From Peromyscus leucopus (taxonomy: Eukaryota > Chordata > Mammalia > Rodentia > Cricetidae), in assembly GCF_004664715.2 (NCBI RefSeq), contig NC_051076.1, positions 2,055,800 through 2,119,799 on the forward strand: a stretch of DNA of 64,000 nucleotides, written 5' to 3'. Position numbers and translations under genes: made by a program. How positions within the stretch are numbered: the stretch's first letter is position 1; every line of letters begins with the position of its first letter. Under the pieces are notes generated by a model, which was not told where the DNA came from, ran no database searches, and worked only from the letters and a program-made list of their open reading frames with translations. This document shows, in pieces, positions 34,526 through 45,764 of the stretch.

Positions 34526-34885
34526 CCAAGTGAGGGGCCCCCAACTGGATCAGGCCCTCTGAATAGGTGAGACAGTTGATTGGCTTGATCTCTTTGGGAA
34601 GCATCCAGGCAGTGGGACCGGGTCCTGTGCTCAGTGCATGAGTTGGCTGTTAGAAACCTGGAGCTTATGCAGGGACACTTGGCTCAGCTTGGGAGGAGGG
34701 GACTGGACCTGCCTGGACTGAGTCTACCAGGTTGATCTCAATCTGCAGGGGAGTCTTTGCCCTGGAGGAGATGAGAATGGGGGGTGGGTTGGGGGGAAGG
34801 GGAGGGGGGTGGGAGGGGGGAGAACAAGGGAATCTGTGGCTGAATTAAATTATATTGTAAAATAAAATAAAATAAAATTTAAAAA
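34526..34885 (+). mobile_element. L1 3' UTR fragment (5'-truncated)
   Basis: About 360 bp of rodent L1 3' UTR, homologous to 49111-49470 of this window: 'ggggcccccaactggatcag', 'gagacagttgattggcttga', 'ggacctgcctggactgagtc', then a G-rich polypurine run and a (taaaa)n tail. The G-rich run near 34779-34822 ('ggggggtgggttggggggaa') could form a G-quadruplex, a known trait of L1 3' UTRs. It carries no coding sequence. Confidence 0.88.
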
Positions 34886-35361
34886 AAGAAAGCAAAACAA
34901 AATGAACCCCATAGTCAAGTACTGATTGGGAACAGAACAGAAGAGGAGGACATGAAAGACTCTAAGACAGTAGGAACGGCTGGTTTGGCAAGGCTGTTAA
35001 GGTCTGAGAGGTGAGTACGTACCAGAAATTACTATCTTCGTGTTTGTTTTCCTAGGAAATGTGATAGGAAAAATAAGGAAGTCAGGAGAAGAGCTGGCTA
35101 TATTAGAGGTACCGTCAGACTCAGTGCCCGGCAAATATTTGAAAATGCGGGTCTAAGGCCTCAGAATCTACACCTTGGAGTAATAATAAGAGGTGGAATT
35201 GAACAAGTTTTCTAAGGGAGATGATGGGAAAGATGATGAGAAAGGAAAGGACTTGGAAGTCTTCCCAAATTCCAAGCCCACCCTAAGGGTTACACACCTC
35301 TCTTCTATTTAGAATTATGGCAACATGGACTACTGATACTGGTACTGATATTTGTTGCCTT

Positions 35362-35445
35362 GGTGTGTGTGTGTGTGTGTTCCTGTGTGTGTGTGTTCCT
35401 GTGTGTGTTCCTGTGTGTGTGTGTGTGTTCCTGTGTGTGTGTGTT

Positions 35446-35491
<46 letters not shown>

Positions 35492-35571
35492 CCTGTGTGT
35501 GTGTGTTCCTGTGTGTGTGTGTTCCTGTGTGTGTGTGTTCCTGTGTGTGTGTGTTCCTGTGTGTGTGTGTT

Positions 35572-35607
<36 letters not shown>

Positions 35608-35667
35608 CCTGTGTGTGTGTGTTCCTGTGTGTGTGTGTGTGTGTGTGTGTTCCTGTGTGTGTGTGTT

Positions 35668-35713
<46 letters not shown>

Positions 35714-35722
35714 CCTGTGTGT
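35362..35722 (+). repeat. Complex (GT)n / GTGTGTTCCT tandem array
   Basis: About 360 bp alternate GT runs with 'ttcct' interruptions. The commonest unit is gtgtgtgtgtgttcct (16 bp), with several purer GT stretches of 28 bp or more. All six frames are open for long distances, giving Cys/Val- or His/Thr-rich artefactual ORFs. Alternating purine-pyrimidine sequence can adopt Z-DNA. Likely highly polymorphic. Confidence 0.97.
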
Positions 35723-37135
35723 ATTTCCATGATCTTCCTAGCTTGACATTACTTGCAGTCACTTGCATGCAGACATGTTATATTTTTGGAATGGAGGGAA
35801 GAGGAGTTGGCTTCATACTGCTCTTTAGGCATTATGATTATTTATTATGATACATGCCCATAGAAAGTTGTCTTGGCTTTGCACACCTCACAGGAAGTAT
35901 GTTCAGTTATAGTTTGGGAGCTTGATGGCACGTTGATCTGGAAAGTACAGAGAACAAAAGAGATACAGGGAGAGTAAGCAGGCAGACCAATTACCAGGTG
36001 GTGATGTACTAGAAGTTTGAAATAAGATTCTCTAGTGAGATGATGAACAGTTTGAGTTTTAAATAATTGAAAATATATTTAGTAAAAGCTCATAGCTATT
36101 AATCATTATCATAACTTACTAAATAAAGTTTGCTGACTGTACACTAAATTCCATCTGTCCTAACTGGACCAAAATTTCACTTCAGTCCAACTAAATTGTA
36201 TTCAACTTGGAAAGGAAAGGAATCCATGTAGCTCCAGGGTCTAGTATTGATGCACAGCACTAAAAGTGATGTCACTTTCAAATTGTTTTAGCAAATTAAT
36301 TTTAATAATGTCTAATTAACAGAAATGTATCTGGGACTCTATAATTTGGTCCCAGAAACTTGACCATTGACTGAGAATAAGGGGAACTTTTGTTTCTGAT
36401 TCTGTTCCTCTAATTCTTGCCCTGGACAAATGACTTCTGTTATGTAAGAAAATGATTCTAGATAATTTAAAAGCTCATGCTATTTGAACTGCAGTGTTTT
36501 TCCCCCAATACCTCTCAACTAAACCAGTGTAAAACACACAAAAAGTATAAGGTGTGATTTGCTTTACCTGCACAGGAGTATTAAGTTCTACCAGAGGTAC
36601 TCACATTTCTTAAAAACAACAATCTAGAATGTTGATTTCTCATGACTGTGACTGAGGGTGAAGCTCTGAGACTGGAGTCAGCAGATTATATTGAATTTCA
36701 ATAGTATAGACAGCCAGGCAGCATGATTTTACTTCATTGAAAAGTGTGCTTTACATAAAGATGTCTGAGTTAAGTTGATTTTGATTTGCTGAGTATCTTT
36801 GCATCACTTTTAAATTCTTTTTCTAAAAACAGTTCTGTCCCATAGTTTAAGAAATTAATGTATTTTATGCACCCACTCTGATATATAGCTTTGAGCAGAC
36901 TGATTGCATGCTCATTTTGAATGTTTGACAAAAAACACACTGGGCATTTAACTTAACTATATTAACTGTGAAGGAATTTTGGGGGGTTTTGAATGGTAAC
37001 TATCCCAAAAGTTTATTATAAAATATTCAAGTACTAGAACAAACTTTTCAAATTCAATTATAATTTTTATTTGGTAAAGTTTCTTCTTTGGGGCATGTGA
37101 TTGACAAACAATGTTAATCCCCCCCCCCATGCTGT
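35723..37135. other. Intergenic stretch without recognisable features
   Basis: A+T-rich unique-looking DNA. A C9 run occurs near 37120. No gene or clear repeat. Confidence 0.5.
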
Positions 37136-37512
37136 TGCTTTAGTTAGGGTTACTATTGCTGTGATGAAACAGAGCTTGTCTTATATAGCCTAAATTACAG
37201 TCCACTGAGGGAAGCCAAGACAGGAACTCAAACTGGTCAGGAACTTAGGGCAGCTGATGCAGAGGCCATGGAGGAGTGCTGTTTAATGTCTCAGTCTTCA
37301 TGACTTGCTCAGATTGCTTTCTTATAGTATTCAGACCACTAGCCCATGCGTAGCACCATTCACTATGGGCTGGATTTCCCCCACATCAATCATTAAGAAA
37401 AGTCCCTATAGGCCTGCCTGTAGCCTAATCTTATGCAGGCAATTTCTCAATTGAAGTTTCCTCCTCTGAGATGACTCCAGCTTGTGTCAAGGTGACATAA
37501 AATTAGCTAACA
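37136..37512 (-). mobile_element. Rodent LTR-like repeat, same family as the 38331-39587 host element
   Basis: 'gttagggttactattgctgt', 'aggaactcaaactggtcagg', 'gatgcagaggccatggagga' and the end 'ggtgacataaaattagctaa' 'ca' are the reverse complement of blocks in the repeat at 38331-39587. It is a truncated copy lying about 0.8 kb away in opposite orientation. The TG..CA ends suggest an LTR (probably MaLR-related); the name is not assigned. Confidence 0.6.
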
Positions 37513-37980
37513 TGGCCACCAAAATTTTCCTTGAAAACATGCTATCCATTTGAGTTTAGACCATCATCCATTATGGCTTTTTCACTAAGCACAATGCACT
37601 TGAGACTCACCCATGTTGCTGTATGTCCTTGTAGTTTGTCCCTTCTTGTTGCTTAGAAATATTTGTGTATGTGTGTGTGGATACAGTTTATATAACGGTT
37701 AAAGGATATTGACATTGTGTCCAGGCTGGGGGGCATTATGTATAAAGCTACTATATACATTCATTAATGGCTTTTGCTTGAACACAAATATTATTTCTCT
37801 TGGGCAAATACCTACAAGTGAGCTAAGTATGTATTACAAGCATGTACTTGGCCTTGTAATAAACCGTAATTTTCCAAAATGTTTGTACCATTTTGTGTTT
37901 GATGGTTTAAGTTTTTCTGCAACTCTAGCATTTGGTAACTTAGTATTACTAGGTTTTTATTTATCTTAGTTGTCTTAGAG

Positions 37981-38170
37981 CACTGGTACTCAACCTTTCT
38001 AATGCTGTGATCTTTTAATACAGTTCCTCATATTGTGGTGACCTCTAATCATAAAATTATTTCATTGCTACTTCATAACTGTAATTTTGCTACTGTTATG
38101 AATCATAATATAAATATCTGATATGCAAGGTATCTGATAGGGGTCATGACCCATAAGTTGAGAACCATTG
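37981..38170 (+). mobile_element. URR1-type hAT non-autonomous DNA transposon
   Basis: It starts 'cactggtactcaacctttct' and ends 'agttgagaaccattg', with the shared 'cttcataactgtaattttgc' core. A perfect 8-bp target duplication, tcttagag, occupies 37973-37980 and 38171-38178. Confidence 0.92.
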
Positions 38171-38351
38171 TCTTAGAGGATACTAAAATAATTTCAATTT
38201 AAACCTGGATTGGTACGAGGCCCCAACAGCTCCTATAGATAGTAAACTATATCCTAGCTTGGAATGGAAATAAGTTATAACCTAAACTAAGAATGTACTG
38301 TTGTCAATGTTTTTTGGGTTAGGGGTATGGTGCTGGCTAGTTTTATGTCAG

Positions 38352-38731
38352 TGTCTTAGTTAGCTGTGAAGAGACACCATAACCACAGGAACTCTTATAT
38401 AGGAAAACATTTACTTGAGGCTGGTTTACAATTCAGAGGTTTAACCCATTATCATCATGGAGTGAAACAGCAGCATGTAGGCAGACATGGTGCCGGAGAA
38501 GGAGATAAAGTTCTACATTTTGATGTGTAGGTAACAGAAGGAGACTTCGTACCACACTGGGCATAGCTTGAGCATATGAGACCTCAAATCCTGCCTCAGC
38601 AGCAACAGACTTCCTTTATCAAGGTCATACCTACTCAAACAAGACCATACCTCCTAATAGTGTTACTCCCTATGGGCCAAGCACTCAAATACATGTGTCA
38701 GTTAGGAGCCATACCTATTCAAACTACCACA
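38352..38731 (+). mobile_element. LTR-like element inserted in the 38331-39587 repeat
   Basis: 380 bp starting TGTCTTAGTTAG and ending AACTACCACA (TG...CA), flanked by gtcag (38347-38351) and ttcag (38732-38736), a near-perfect short target duplication. Internal blocks: 'gtgaagagacaccataacca', 'gcagacatggtgccggagaa', 'ctcctaatagtgttactccc'. A common rodent repeat, related to 49615-50062. Family name not assigned. Confidence 0.65.
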
Positions 38732-38980
38732 TTCAGCTTGACACAAGCTAGAGTTATCTGAAAGGAGGGAACCTCAATTGAGAAAATGCCTCCATAAGAT
38801 CTGGCTGTAGGGCATTTTCTTAATTAGTGATTGATAAAGGAGGGCCCAGCTCACTGTGGGTGGTACCATCCTTGGACTGGTGGGCCTGGGTTCTATAAGA
38901 AAGCAGGCTGAGCAAGTCATGAAGAGCAAGCCAGTAAACAGCACTCCTCTGTGAACTCTGCATCAGCTCCTGCCTTCAGA

Positions 38981-39456
38981 TGTTGTAGAATATTATTTCA
39001 AGGTGTGTTACTTTTGTTTATGCTCTGAAATGTTTGTCTAATGGTGCAAAGATGTGTTTGATTAAATCAAATTCACCTGCCGTCAGGAGGCTGCATCAGC
39101 TACTAGCTGACAGGAAGTGGTAGGGAGGAGCCAGGTGAGAAAGGGTTTATAAGGAGGGGCGAGGAGCCCCACAAGGGCTTTTTGGAGGATGCAAGCAAGG
39201 GGGGGAGTTGAACTGCTTGCTATTCAGCCTTTCTGAAGAGCAGAATTCCACCTTAACCTTTGAATCTTGAGTTCTTTAGAGGGAGAGAGGTTTATTTAAG
39301 TTCCCTTCGTAGCTTTGCGAGAGTTGGAGTGGAGGGAACAGATTTCCCTCCGGCCACGGCCCTTGCAGCCTGACCAGTGCTGGTAGTGGTGCAGTTGCAG
39401 TTGCTGACTCAGACAGCTGTGGCTTAAAAGGCAGAAACCATTAAAAAAGGACAACA
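38981..39456 (+). mobile_element. Solo LTR (class II ERV type) inserted in the same host repeat
   Basis: 476 bp starting TGTTGTAGAATATT and ending GGACAACA, with inverted termini TGTTGT/ACAACA. Flanking hexamers are ttcaga (38975-38980) and ttcagg (39457-39462), five of six identical, and the host repeat resumes exactly after it. A TATA-like 'ggtttataagg' near 39144 fits a plus-strand LTR promoter. There is no internal viral sequence. Confidence 0.78.
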
Positions 39457-39593
39457 TTCAGGTTCCTGTCCTGACGTCCTGTGATGGTGAACAGTGTGCA
39501 AGTGTGAGCCAAATGAACCCTTTCCTCACCAAGTTGCTTTGGTCGCTGCTGCTTTTCATCACAGCAACAGTAACTCTAAATAAGACAGGTTGT

Positions 39594-39690
39594 TTAATTT
39601 GAGTCAGTCTTCCTATGTCGTCCAGGCTTGCCTCGAGTTCCCATTCTTCCTTCCTCAGCTTCCTTAACGATGCCATTATGGTTCTGTATC
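39594..39690 (-). repeat. Old B1-like SINE fragment
   Basis: 'gagtcagtcttcctatgtcg', 'tccaggcttgcctcgagttc', 'cttcctcagcttccttaacg' follow antisense B1 order weakly. Confidence 0.4.
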
Positions 39691-40308
39691 CTTAAAGCCA
39701 GGATTAGAGAATATCAAGCTACTAAATCTCAGCCAATCACAACCTTTGAATTTCAGCCAATTGCAGGCTGCAAAAGTTACTTTGATCAACCAGGTGGTTC
39801 TCCCTCCTCCCCTTCCCCCTCCTCCTTTTCCTTTTCTTAGAAACACTTAATAGTAATTTTGAAAAGTGTTCCCATATCCTAGTATCCTGTGGGTTTTCAA
39901 CAGTAAATTCTGTTACTTGTGCAAACCAGAATCTGATACAAACTAAAGGGGACAGCCTTGCCAATAAGATGGTTTTTCCATGAGGTTGGTTCTTATGCAT
40001 AATATTACTTTGGCTGTGAATGTCACCTGCACCTGTGGTGTGTGTGGCTTAACCGTCTTTGGAATAATGTGTGTTTCTACAACTCCTTTTCTTGGTCAAA
40101 TATACTTTGTTAGATTTAACTGGTCTCAGTTTTTCTTTTAAGAATAGTAATGTCTCAATTGTGGCCTTAGTTTGCATTTCCCCAGGGACTAATGCTACAG
40201 AGCTGGTTTCATGTGCTAGCTTACCATGTGTTTCTCATTTGTAAAAGTCTTCATGTCTTTTGTACTTTTGAAAAATTGGGTATTGAGATATTTTCATCTT
40301 AAGTTTTG

Positions 40309-40310
<2 letters not shown>

Positions 40311-40352
<42 letters not shown>
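40311..40352. repeat. (AC)n microsatellite
   Basis: A perfect AC run of 42 bp, followed by a short (gcat)n segment. Confidence 0.96.
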
Positions 40353-40355
<3 letters not shown>

Positions 40356-40359
40356 TGAA

Positions 40360-42270
40360 TGCATGCATGTACTTTTTTTTGTCAGTAGATTTCAATATTT
40401 GCCCTGGGTCTCTGCCTTTATTTTTTTATTCTCTTAAAACTCTCTTTGGCAAAGAAAATTTGTTTTTAACTTTGATGAAGTACAATTTATCAATTTTTTC
40501 CTGTTGTAGATAATACATTGATGGTATGTTTAAGAACTCTTCCTAGATCAAGGTCATAAAGATTTTCTCATGCGTTCATTTCCCTCCAAGTCTTAGAACT
40601 TCCCATTGGTATTTAACTCTGTTGCTCATTTTGAGTTAATTTCTGTCAGAGATAGTGTCTGCCTTCACTTTCTGGCATTTGGCATTGTACTGTTTGTTAA
40701 AAAGACAGTTCTCCACTGAATTACCTTTGCACCTGTGGCAAAAATCAATTGACTGGTATCTGCGTGGCCTATTTTTGGCCTTAGGGCTCTGCATCGACCT
40801 GTGTGTCTATTCTTCGTCAGCACTGCACAGTCATGTTTATTGTGACTTTACAGTAGAATCAGCTTTGGAACATCACTGCTGGGAAGATTGTGAAGTACCT
40901 TAGCCAATTTTCCTTTCAATAGTCTTAAGCAAATGAATTATTTCTCAACAATTTTACTGTCTCTTAAGTTCAACTTAGATACTGATTATAAACCTAAAAT
41001 AAATGGCAGCCATTCTTCTGTTACCCCTTATTGGATAGTGTGAGATCTCAGTCACTGTGGCATTTATGTTGTGTTTTTCCAAATCAATGTCAAAACAACA
41101 ACAAAAAATTACAAGAAAACCATCTACTAAACTCTCACCTCCAAAACTTCCTTTGAGGGGCTTCCCAAGAAGTCGCCACCTCTGAATGGCCCTTGCATCT
41201 GCCTGAGCAGCCAGACCGTGGTCATATCTTACCAGTCATTAATAAGCAGGTTCCTGTCTGGAGGAGTGGCTCTTGGTGGGGCCCAGCTGTTATGACTCAC
41301 CCTGTTTAAGACAGCCTTTGAGGAGTGATATTTATAAGTGAAATTGAATGATGTCTGATTGGGAGAATTTTCTTTATAAAAGTAGTTTGATTTCTAGTGC
41401 CTGGGAAATTGAACTTTCTGTCTTCTTAGCAGCTATGCCCCAATTTCCATTCTGTGTGTGAGCTTAGTGAATAGATAAATGTTATTTTCATCAAGTATTT
41501 GTACCAGCTATTATTTTCTCCCTGAAAAACAAACAAGCATTTCAATTTCTTAAGAAAGAAAATAGAAAAAGACAAAATACTTTTGCATTACTTTTTTTTT
41601 TTTAGTATTTTCTAAGCTTTGTGTCTGTTGATATTCTCCCAAAGTCAGGCTGTGATCTGTTTGTTACACCTGGATATGGGGAGAATTCTTGGGCTTCTCA
41701 GGCAATAGGTCTTCATGCCTTGAGAGTATGCATGCCTTTCTCCTGGGTTACTGAGTGCAGCTCCTGTTTTATTTTGTATTTGTCATTTTCTTACCTCTGA
41801 CAGGCTTAGGAATATTATTTTAAAAGACAGACTGTTTGGGAGTGGAAATCTTTATAGTCAGAGGATAAACTGTTATAAATACACTGAAAAGGACAATATT
41901 GGAACAGTATGCCTTAAAATGTTGGTCAGGAAAGATGTACTTTAAAAATTAGTTACAAAAATATTTTTCTTACTTTAGAAAAAATGAAAGCGCATGCAAA
42001 GAGAAGAGCCTGTGGTTAAGCTTGAGACAGGGCTCATGTCGAGCTCACCTGTTACTAGCAGCCTTATACGGGACAAGACAGATTTCCTCAGAATCTTTGG
42101 TACATAAATAACTATATTCCAAGATAAAAGGAAATAAAATTGCAACTGAACTGCTTCTAATACTAAGAAGTACTGGTTTCCTGTGACCAATCCAAGTTCT
42201 GCTGGAAATACAATATTTTCTAACGCTTGGTGATAACAAACGATTTAAGCTGTGGATTGGTGACACCATA
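40360..42270. other. Intergenic stretch without recognisable features
   Basis: Mostly A+T-rich. The slightly more G+C-rich piece 41140-41330 is unique-looking and not a repeat I recognise. No gene seen. Confidence 0.45.
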
Positions 42271-42273
42271 GGG

Positions 42274-42420
42274 CAGAAGTTCTTAGACCTTACTATACAT
42301 GAGTATTACCTGGGAGCTGGTTAAAATTTAGATCACTGGGTCTCAGTGCTAAGAGAGTTAGCAGGTCTGGGAAGTAGTCAATAATCTGCATTTTAATAGC
42401 CTTGCTTTCAGCACTATTGG
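42274..42420 (+). mobile_element. MER5A-like hAT-Charlie fragment (ancient)
   Basis: 'gcagaagttcttagacctta', 'gagtattacctgggagctgg', 'agatcactgggtctcagtgc', 'gcaggtctgggaagtagtca', 'aatctgcattttaatagcc' match MER5A block order. It is shared across placentals, so the flanks are old. Confidence 0.65.
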
Positions 42421-43241
42421 TCATTTTTCACAAGGTTGCCACATTTTTCAAACAAATTCTTTTGCTTCTAGTAAACTTTAAAAATTGTATTTCATTTAGC
42501 ATAAGTATTATGAGATTTAATGACTGAACTTCAGGCTTAGTGGTAACTAATTTAGAATTCCTAGGTGTAAGCTAAGACATAGTATTCAATACACAGACTT
42601 AATTCAATACACTAGACTTCTTTCAATTAGAAGTTATTAGTTACACAATTTCCACTGTCAGGTTATCTGTGCACCCGCAGATAGTATTAGATAAGGGTAT
42701 AGCCTGGGTATAGCCCAGGCACAGATACCTAGGGAATTTCACAAGGTTCTTTTATAATCATTTATTGCCTACTGTGCCCTTAATGATGTTACTCAGTGTC
42801 CCATTAGTTTAGTTGAGAATTTAGTAATTGGTCCCCTGATAATAGCCAGGGGGTGTCAAACTGTGTTGCTCCATCCCATAATGGTCATGCTGAAGATAAG
42901 ACAGAAGTTGCTGCTTTCCTTTCTAAGAATAAGGCACACTGCTCATAGGACATTTTCCATAATACAACAGGAGTCTCTAGGGAGTGATAGGTCTCTAACT
43001 CAGGAATGTACCCATGACCTACTTTTAAAAGTAATTTGAAGATGCTGCCAAACATGATCAAAACCTGGACTACCCCACTAGCTATTCTGAAGAACTAGAA
43101 TAACATTGATATTATCTGCCACATCAACAGCTTTAGTCCATTTTGAATAAGGTTTTCTTCTACCTCTGTTGATACTTAGATGAGATGAAACATGTCTAGT
43201 GTCTGGATTCAAAGCAGTTGCACAAACAAACTCATGTAAGT

Positions 43242-43243
<2 letters not shown>

Positions 43244-43298
<55 letters not shown>
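43244..43298. repeat. (TA)n microsatellite
   Basis: A perfect TA run of about 52 bp, an unstable, easily melted tract. Confidence 0.96.
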
Positions 43299-43300
<2 letters not shown>

Positions 43301-43377
43301 AAATGCTTGTTTGGATATTGAGTATCTCCTAGAAAGATACTGGCTTGCAGCCTTGGTCTCTAGCTGGTAGGTCCAAT

Positions 43378-43703
43378 AACTGAGAGGTGATTGGATCATG
43401 AGAGCTCTGACTTTGTCAGTGGATTAACTGATGGATTTATAATTTTATGCCAATGTTGAGAAGTAGTGGAAATATTAGGAAATGACTACTGGGGTCATGC
43501 ACTGGGAAGATACCCATTGTTCCAGCCCTCTCTGCATCTGCCTCTTTTCTATGGTGTTGCTCCAGGAGAGTGAGCATCTTCTCCCACATGTGCCCATTGC
43601 CACAATGTTCTTTGTCTCTCAGGCACAAGGCTACTAGACCAAAACTCCTGAGACCATGAGCCAAACTCAGTCTTTCCTTTTTCAAATTGTTTCTGTCAGC
43701 TGT
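43378..43703 (+). mobile_element. MLT1/MST-like MaLR LTR (ancient)
   Basis: 'gaggtgattggatcatgaga', 'gctctgactttgtcagtgga', 'agtgagcatcttctcccaca', 'accatgagccaaactcagtc' follow the MLT1/MST LTR order. Confidence 0.6.
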
Positions 43704-43704
43704 T

Positions 43705-43918
43705 TTGTCTCAATGATAAGAGCACTTGATGCTCTTGCAGAATATCCAGGTTCTATATACCCACATATATGGTGCCTCACAAACATCGGTAGCTGTATTT
43801 ACAGGGATTCCACACCCTCTTCTGACCTCCATCATCACTGTATGAATGTGGTACTCACACATACATGGATGCAGGGCACTCATACACATTCAGTTTTAAA
43901 AGCTATTTTTAAAAATAG
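43705..43918 (+). repeat. B3-type SINE
   Basis: 'aatgataagagcacttgatg', 'ctcttgcagaatatccaggt', 'atggtgcctcacaaacatcg', 'accctcttctgacctccatc', then 'ctcatacacattcagtttta'. Plus-strand B2/B3 order. Confidence 0.72.
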
Positions 43919-44328
43919 CTGACAAACCTAAAAGAATAATCAGATTTGCTGACCTGGTATTTATATTCAGAATTCCTCAGTTGGCAGATAAGAATCCTAA
44001 GAATCTTTCCCTGTTGAAATGAATCCAGTGCTTGTGGTTCATTTATAAATACTTGGCCTAATAAAACATTTCTGGATTTTTGGAATCCCCAGTTTGCATC
44101 ACTTAACAGTCTTTTGGATTGTGAACTGAAGGAGTTCTATTCCTGCCAAGGACTCATTCCTAATCACTACCAGCAACATGGTGCTGACTCAACTTTAATT
44201 GGTTCAAGGTGTTTCTAAATGATTGATCTCATCTATCCTATTTGTGCTGGCATCTTTAATAAAAATCAGTCTGTATTTTCTAAAGTTATTCACCTAAAGC
44301 TGTATTTTTGTTCAGTAGAAACTCTATA

Positions 44329-44350
44329 GCAGCAGCAGCAGCAGCAGCAA
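44329..44350. repeat. (CAG)n microsatellite
   Basis: About seven CAG/CTG units just upstream of the 23-bp minisatellite. Confidence 0.93.
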
Positions 44351-44368
44351 TTGTGTGGACTGCTGTGG

Positions 44369-44598
44369 CCCTGGGAACACAGGCTGAAGGACCCTGGGAA
44401 CACAAGCTGAAGGACCCTGGGAACACAGGTTGAAGGACCCTGGGAACACAAGCTGAAGGACCCTGGGAACGCAGGCTGAAGGACCCTGGGAACACAGGCT
44501 GAAGGACCCTGGGAACACAGGCTGAAGGGCTTTGGGAAGACAGACTGAAGGGCTTTGGGAAGACAGACTGAAGGGCTTTGGGAAGACAGACTGAAGGC
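44369..44598. repeat. 23-bp minisatellite, about 10 copies of two unit types
   Basis: Seven units close to ccctgggaacacaggctgaa plus 'gga' are followed by three nearly identical units of the variant gctttgggaagacagactga plus 'agg'. The unit length of 23 is not a multiple of three and the unit lacks minus-strand stops, so all three minus frames stay open (69, 92 and 113 codons), giving repetitive VFPGSFSLCSQGPSAC-like artefact proteins. Confidence 0.96.
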
Positions 44599-44819
44599 CC
44601 ATGAGAATGGACAGCCTAATCTAGGTACCACAGAGCCTGTGTGTGATATTCGATCTGTAGCTTCATTGTCTGAACGGGCTAAGTAAATTTACTTTGATAA
44701 GACTCAATTCATCACAGGTAAGTGAAGGTGACAATAGTCCTTATGTCATGGGGTGAAGTATTAAATGATTAACATAAGCAGAAGCACTCAGAACCATTGA
44801 CTAATACTGGTGAAATAGC

Positions 44820-44959
44820 TTCTGAAGGGGACTCCTGAGCAGCAGGGGCTCCCTTCCAGACCCTGGGTTAGGCATACACCACACTCAAACACCTGTTTTC
44901 ACAGAGAGATCCTTTATTAAGTGGGGAAGAAAAGTTAGTGACTGCTTTCTTTCTTGGAC

Positions 44960-44993
<34 letters not shown>

Positions 44994-45440
44994 CAGCAAA
45001 TGACCTTGAAGGTGTCATTAGGAAGAGAAAAAGGGGAGGTCTGTGGTAGAATGGTCTAGGGTGCAGTGGTAAAGGAGACAGGGACAAGGGAGAAGGGGAA
45101 GGGGAGAAGGGGAAGGGGCAGGGATATTTGTTCCAAAGGGACAAAGGACTGCTTCTGGATAGAGAGGAGACAGATGTGGCTCATAGGCAAATGGCCGTTT
45201 ATAAAGGTAAAGGGGGAAATCCCATGTTAGGATGAGGTGTTTAATTTTAACTGGGCATGTTAATTAGATGAACCCAAGGGGCTTCTGATTGGTGGACTTT
45301 GGTAGTCAGCCTCAGGAGGAAGAAGTGGTCAAATAAGGGAATAGACCTTGGTGACTAGCTTTAGGAATGTACTCTAATACTTTTTATCAAGGCCCAGGGA
45401 ATCAGGGAGAAGGGCAAGGCCTGCCAGAGTCACATGTTCA
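44820..45440 (-). mobile_element. Probable LTR of a rodent ERV/MaLR
   Basis: On the minus strand: CCAAT ('ccaccaatcagaagcc'), a TATA-like 'cctttataaac', and a poly-A signal in 'cttaataaaggatctc' occur in LTR order over about 450 bp. A 33-bp A run at 44960-44992 and a purine-rich segment interrupt it. Ends not defined. Confidence 0.45.
44960..44992 (+). repeat. Poly-A tract
   Basis: A33 run flanked by 'ttcttggacc' and 'gcagcaaatg'. Likely length-polymorphic. Confidence 0.95.
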
Positions 45441-45764
45441 AGTGGACCAGTGTCCCTTCTGCTACCATATCCAAAACTTGTCCTAAGATTTCGAGCAAAT
45501 TAAATTTGGGGTGGGGCTTAGGCTTTGGTTTATTGTATAAATTCTTACATGGCTTTATTGTGCAGTTAGGTTGAGAGTCATTGGACTAGGGTCTCAAAGT
45601 CTAGGCTAATAGATGCTGTTATGGTGTATATACTTGCGCTTTTGGTATTTCATTTTGTACTGTTTAGAGCTGTTTGTGTTAAGTTCTGTTTAGAAGGCAT
45701 AACATATTAACAAATGCTCACTAGCTATACTTTATAATGGAAGATTCTTCATTACTCTTTTTTA

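Larger units (their letters stand above)
38331..39587 (+). mobile_element. LTR-like host repeat split by two later insertions
   Basis: The pieces 38331-38351, 38732-38980 and 39457-39587 read as one continuous element: 'tggctagttttatgtca', then 'cttgacacaagctagagtta', 'aattgagaaaatgcctccat', 'gctcctgccttcag', and after the second interruption 'gttcctgtcctgacgtcctg', 'gtgagccaaatgaacccttt', 'atcacagcaacagtaactct', 'aaataagaca'. The two interruptions are listed separately. It probably belongs to a MaLR-related LTR family. The copy at 37136 is in reverse orientation. Confidence 0.65.

Noticed and set aside
35283..35850. His/Thr- and Cys/Val-rich proteins of 126 to 177 codons
   Set aside because: Direct translation of the GT/ttcct tandem array in all frames; no coding evidence.
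44369..44598. Possible CRISPR-like repeat array
   Set aside because: The repeats are directly adjacent with no spacers and the genome is mammalian.
44286..44631. Three overlapping repetitive minus-strand frames of 69 to 113 codons
   Set aside because: Frame-cycling of a 23-bp stop-free minisatellite; no start context, splice or homology support.
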